Positions 61,197-64,000 of a stretch of 64,000 nucleotides of DNA are shown here, piece by piece. The DNA lies in contig CAJUQQ010000003.1 in assembly GCA_910588175.1 (NCBI GenBank), positions 1-64,000 of the forward strand. Direction: 5' to 3'. The DNA is from an uncultured Oscillibacter sp. Its GTDB lineage: Bacteria > Bacillota > Clostridia > Oscillospirales > Oscillospiraceae. The notes under the pieces were generated by a model, which searched no databases, was not told where the DNA came from, and saw nothing but the letters and a program-made list of their open reading frames with translations. Position 1 is the stretch's first letter. Every line of letters begins with the position of its first letter. The position numbers were made by a program, and so were the translations under genes.

Positions 61197-61556
61197 CTAT
61201 GCAAAGGCGTCTTCCAGGTAAACCACTCGGAGACCGCCGTCTTTTTCCTCGTAAACCTCCGCCACGTCAAACCGGGCGGGACTGTCCAAGCCGTGGACGC
61301 CTATGTAGAGATTCGCGGCCCGGCGGAGGCGCTCCTGTTTCCGCCCGTCCACAAACTCCCGGGGCAGGCCGATGGAGCCGGGACCCCGGCGCTTCACCTC
61401 CACGAAGCAGAGGACCCCCTCGGGGCTCCGGGCCACCAGGTCCAGCTCCCCAAACCGACAGCGCCACTGCCGGTTTAAAATGGTATAGCCCCGCCTCTCC
61501 AAATACTGCCCGGCCAGGGTCTCCCCCTGATCACCGGCGGTCTTTTTCAGATTCAC
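61197..61556 (-). CDS. yraN: YraN/UPF0102 family endonuclease-like protein
   Basis: A 119-residue restriction-endonuclease-fold protein. Seen are GETLAGQYLERRGYTIL, the putative catalytic GELDLVARSPEGVLCFVEVK (E-L-D and E-V-K) and FDVAEVYEE. The function is unproven; a link to RNase HII comes from frequent adjacency. Its start overlaps rnhB by 26 nt. Confidence 0.94.
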   Translation of the reverse strand: MNLKKTAGDQGETLAGQYLERRGYTILNRQWRCRFGELDLVARSPEGVLCFVEVKRRGPGSIGLPREFVDGRKQERLRRAANLYIGVHGLDSPARFDVAEVYEEKDGGLRVVYLEDAFA

Positions 61557-62172
61557 GTCTTGCCTCCCACTTTTTTAAGAAGGTCCTCCGATGAACCGGA
61601 CAGGGGCCGTATTGGTCCAGGGCGGCGTAGTGGGCTTTTGTGCCGTAGCCCTTGTGCCCGGCAAAGCCGTACTGCGGGTAGAGGGCCTCCAGCTCTTGGG
61701 AGACATGGCGGTCCCGGCTCACCTTCGCCAGAATGGAGGCGGCGGCGATGGAGGCGCTTTTCCCGTCGCCGCCAATCAGGGTGACGTGAGGCGTCTCAAT
61801 CGAAACCCGGCTGCCGTGGTCCCGGTTGCCGTCAATGAGGCAGATGTCCGGCTTCACAGGCAGACCGTCGATGGCCCTTTGCATGGCCAGCATCCGGGCG
61901 TTGAGGATGTCCAGCCCGTCAATTTCTTCCGCCGTAGCGAAGGCCACGCTCCACGCCTCAGCCCGGGCGGTAATCTCGTCAAAGAGGATTTCCCGTTTTT
62001 TCTCCGTCAATTTCTTGGAGTCGTTCAGGCCGGGAATCTCGATTTCCCGAGGCAGGATGACGGCGGCGGCGTACACGGGACCGGCCAGAGGCCCCGCCCC
62101 CGCCTCGTCCACGCCGCAGAGGAGGCTGTGGCCCTTATTCCACTGTTGCCGCTCCGGGGTCCACAGGTCCAT
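61531..62172 (-). CDS. rnhB: Ribonuclease HII
   Basis: A 213-residue enzyme removing ribonucleotides from DNA. Seen are LCGVDEAGAGPLAGPV (Asp-Glu of the active site), LNDSKKLTEKKRE, LIDGNR and IAAASILAKVSRDRH. The start at 62172 follows AAAGGAG. Its 5' end overlaps the upstream membrane protein by 38 nt and its 3' end overlaps yraN. Confidence 0.96.
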   Translation of the reverse strand: MDLWTPERQQWNKGHSLLCGVDEAGAGPLAGPVYAAAVILPREIEIPGLNDSKKLTEKKREILFDEITARAEAWSVAFATAEEIDGLDILNARMLAMQRAIDGLPVKPDICLIDGNRDHGSRVSIETPHVTLIGGDGKSASIAAASILAKVSRDRHVSQELEALYPQYGFAGHKGYGTKAHYAALDQYGPCPVHRRTFLKKWEARRESEKDRR

Positions 62173-62644
62173 CCGGCGGCACTCCTTTCTTGTCTTCCCG
62201 GCGGCAAAGCCGGAGATAATAGAGAAACTCTCCCAGGCACAGCAGGAACACTCCCCAGTGGAGCGGCAAAACATCCACCCATTCCCGCAGCCAAGACAGA
62301 GGAAACCAGGGCGTCAGCAGGCCGAAGGGAAGGAGAAGCAGGTTCGCCAGCGGCCCCTCCCCTCCAAGGGCAACCCCGAGGACCAGCAAACCGCAGACCG
62401 CCCAGAATTTCATGAAAACTTTAGCGGCTGTCCGGCTCTTGGCGGCGCGGGTCAAAAGTCCGGTGCCCAGCAGGCTGGTCAGATACGCCGCCCCCAAGGC
62501 CATGGACATCCTGTCAAAGCCGCTGTAGGCGCAGTCCAGCAGTGTGACGAAATTCCGAAAGGCGGTGACCGTGTGAAGCGCCGCCCAGGCCAGGGAACAC
62601 AGCGTCAAATAGATCAGAAGGCGCTCCCGCCGCGTATCCTCCAT
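62135..62644 (-). CDS. Small membrane protein, paralogue 1
   Basis: A 169-residue membrane protein with four predicted helices. Seen are ERLLIYLTLCSLAWAALHTV, SMALGAAYLTSLLGTGLL, AKVFMKFWAVCGLLVLGVAL and HWGVFLLCLGEFLYYLRL. It resembles the next upstream protein in length, helix layout and the repeated F-G-x-L-x-x-x-L-T-P-x-x pattern. The function is unknown. It overlaps rnhB by 38 nt, 6 nt after its paralogue. Confidence 0.75.
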   Translation of the reverse strand: MEDTRRERLLIYLTLCSLAWAALHTVTAFRNFVTLLDCAYSGFDRMSMALGAAYLTSLLGTGLLTRAAKSRTAAKVFMKFWAVCGLLVLGVALGGEGPLANLLLLPFGLLTPWFPLSWLREWVDVLPLHWGVFLLCLGEFLYYLRLCRREDKKGVPPDGPVDPGAATVE

Positions 62645-62650
62645 CGGCTC

Positions 62651-63142
62651 TTACCGTTCCTTGGCCCGGTGGTGGAGCCAGGCGAAATAGAGAAAATGGA
62701 GGAGGCAGACAAACAATGCCGCTCCGCATCCCACGCCGTACCGGCTCATTCCCGGTAAGCCCGCCATCCATTTAAACAGCAGCCACGTAAAGGCCAGCAG
62801 TTGATTCAGCGGCGTCAGGAAGGAACAAAGCACCCCAAAAATAAGGAAGCCATTCACATCATGAATCAAATCCAGTTCGGCCGCCAAAATCACTCCCGCC
62901 GCCAGCGCAGCGCTGAAAGCCCAGTACCATTTCACAAAACGGAGCAGCCCCGGCCTTCCGCCGGCAAGCCATCCGTCCAAGGCCAGCAGTCCCAGGAGCC
63001 AAACCGCCAGCAGGACCCAGGTCCAGCTGGTATACGTCTGATAAAGGCTGTGCAGAAACGCCTGGACGCTGGCATACAAATGCAGAGCCGCCCATAAAAG
63101 CGCCGCGAAATCGGCGGCGGACCATCGCTTGTTTTCTTCCAT
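62651..63142 (-). CDS. Small membrane protein, paralogue 2
   Basis: A 163-residue membrane protein with four helices (LLWAALHLYASVQAFLHSLY; WVLLAVWLLGLLALDGWLAG; WYWAFSAALAAGVILAAEL; CGAALFVCLLHFLYFAWL). W-A-A-L-H near the N-terminus and F-G-V-L-x-x-F-L-T-P-x-x match the neighbouring gene, suggesting a tandem duplication. The ATG at 63142 abuts the end of rbgA. The function is unknown. Confidence 0.75.
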   Translation of the reverse strand: MEENKRWSAADFAALLWAALHLYASVQAFLHSLYQTYTSWTWVLLAVWLLGLLALDGWLAGGRPGLLRFVKWYWAFSAALAAGVILAAELDLIHDVNGFLIFGVLCSFLTPLNQLLAFTWLLFKWMAGLPGMSRYGVGCGAALFVCLLHFLYFAWLHHRAKER

Positions 63143-64000
63143 TATGGTACCTCCAAAGTAAACCGTCCCAGCTTGCCGGAGCGGAACTCGTCCAGCAGGA
63201 TTTTCGCCATGCGCTCGGTGTCCACTTCCCCGCCGGAGATGAGAAAGCCCCGCCGCCGCCCGGCGGCCTCCAGGAGGCGGTATCCAAAGGCCACGTCGTT
63301 TTCCTCTCCCTCCCGCTCCGGCAGGGCTGGGAGCTTATAGCCGGTTTTCAGTGCCTCGGGATACTTCTCCGCAAGGTACGCCATCATATGGCACCCCAGT
63401 GTCTCCGTGTCCAGAATCTCGTCCTTCACCGCCCCGGTAAAAGCCAGATGGAGCCCCACGTCCTGGTCGTCCAGCTTGGGCCAGAGGATGCCGGGGGTGT
63501 CCAGCAGCTCCAGTCCCCGGTCGATGGGCACCCACTGCTTGGAACGGGTGACGCCGGGGCGGTCCTCCGCCTTGGCGGTCTTCCGGCCCGCGATTTTATT
63601 GATAAAGGTAGACTTCCCCACGTTGGGGATGCCCAGGACCATGACCCGGACCACCCGGCCCGTCTGGCCCTTCTCGGCGTAAGCGTGCAGCTTGTCCGCC
63701 AGCAGCGCCCGGACGGCGGCGGAAAAGGCCCCCGTGCCCGCGCCGCTTTTGGAATCCGTCTCCAGCACCGCCCAGCCCTTTTCCTTGAAAAAGGCCGTCC
63801 AGTCTTTGGTCGCCTCCCGGTCTGCCTGATCCGCCCGGTTCAAAACCACCAGCCGGGGCTTCCCCGCCGTCAGGCCGTCCACGTCCGGGTTGCGGCTGGA
63901 CCGGGGGATGCGGGCGTCCAGAATCTCGCACACCGCATCCACATGTTTCAGCTGTTCCCCGATCATCCGCCGGGTCTTTGCCATGTGCCCGGGATACCAT
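63142..64000 (-). CDS. rbgA: Ribosome biogenesis GTPase YlqF/RbgA, 5' end outside window
   Basis: About 286 residues of a circularly permuted GTPase for late 50S assembly. The frame is open through the window edge: just before the ATG at 63984 it reads W-Y-P-G-H-M, the conserved start region of RbgA, so the true N-terminus lies beyond 64000. Permuted motifs in order are G4 VVLNRADQAD, G1 GIPNVGKSTFINK and G3 LLDTPGILWP. An RNA-binding C-terminal domain ends at FRSGKLGRFTLEVP. Confidence 0.95.
   Translation of the reverse strand, partial: WYPGHMAKTRRMIGEQLKHVDAVCEILDARIPRSSRNPDVDGLTAGKPRLVVLNRADQADREATKDWTAFFKEKGWAVLETDSKSGAGTGAFSAAVRALLADKLHAYAEKGQTGRVVRVMVLGIPNVGKSTFINKIAGRKTAKAEDRPGVTRSKQWVPIDRGLELLDTPGILWPKLDDQDVGLHLAFTGAVKDEILDTETLGCHMMAYLAEKYPEALKTGYKLPALPEREGEENDVAFGYRLLEAAGRRRGFLISGGEVDTERMAKILLDEFRSGKLGRFTLEVP

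Overview
The window looks like a chromosomal stretch of a GC-rich, low-oxygen Gram-positive of the Clostridia, probably Oscillospiraceae or a close relative. The evidence is strong GGAGG ribosome binding sites, a SpoIVFA/SpoIVFB-like pair, the order tig-clpP-clpX-lon-ysxC, the rpsL-rpsG-fusA-tuf string, clostridial DUF families (DUF4830, DUF4867) and an oxygen-sensitive glycyl radical enzyme. I see no rRNA, tRNA or CRISPR array. Both edges cut genes: a hypothetical protein at the left and rbgA/ylqF at the right.

Layout. 1-1248 is the end of a hypothetical protein. 1519-7434 is an AT-richer accessory locus. A glycyl radical enzyme (GRE), its activase, a TRAP transporter large subunit and a DUF4867 protein run leftward. 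A LacI-type regulator and a rhamnose-mutarotase-like protein run rightward. The activase and the TRAP subunit are both truncated and fused out of frame at about 2.9 kb, which suggests a deletion. An IS200/IS605 transposase remnant lies at 7530-7715. From 7.9 to 16.6 kb come lysS, greA, ftsE-ftsX with an M23 hydrolase, a DUF3267 protein, a CdaR-like regulator and a pseudouridine synthase. From 17.1 to 22.0 kb is the translation cluster tuf, fusA, rpsG, rpsL, L7Ae-like. From 22.2 to 28.8 kb are traX-like, a cupin, bioY with a BirA-like operator, a uracil-DNA glycosylase, MTA/SAH nucleosidase, an rRNA methyltransferase and an amidase.

From 29.3 to 37.5 kb are RNase Y, a SpoIVFA/FB-like pair, rpsT, tatD with DUF4253, a lipoprotein and a TatD-linked radical SAM protein. 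From 37.5 to 46.5 kb are a VOC protein, thiolase, a PrsA-like lipoprotein, mfd, pth, prs and a GlmU-like protein without its catalytic loop. From 46.9 to 51.3 kb are trmL and the glycolytic genes pgk, tpiA, gpmI. From 51.3 to 58.2 kb is the protein quality-control block ysxC, lon, clpX, clpP, tig. From 58.3 to 64 kb are a phosphoesterase, thrC, yraN, rnhB, two related small membrane proteins and rbgA.

Most of the window is housekeeping. The best candidate for something undescribed is the GRE locus. Its active-site loop reads Gly-Cys-Gln-Trp-Phe-Cys instead of the dehydratase-type Gly-Cys-Val-Glu, and its neighbours point to a sugar or sugar-like substrate. Other items worth checking are two small inverted-repeat elements, a terminator whose stem contains the next gene's ribosome binding site, a structured RNase Y leader, a duplicated basic tail on trigger factor and the GlmU-like pseudoenzyme.
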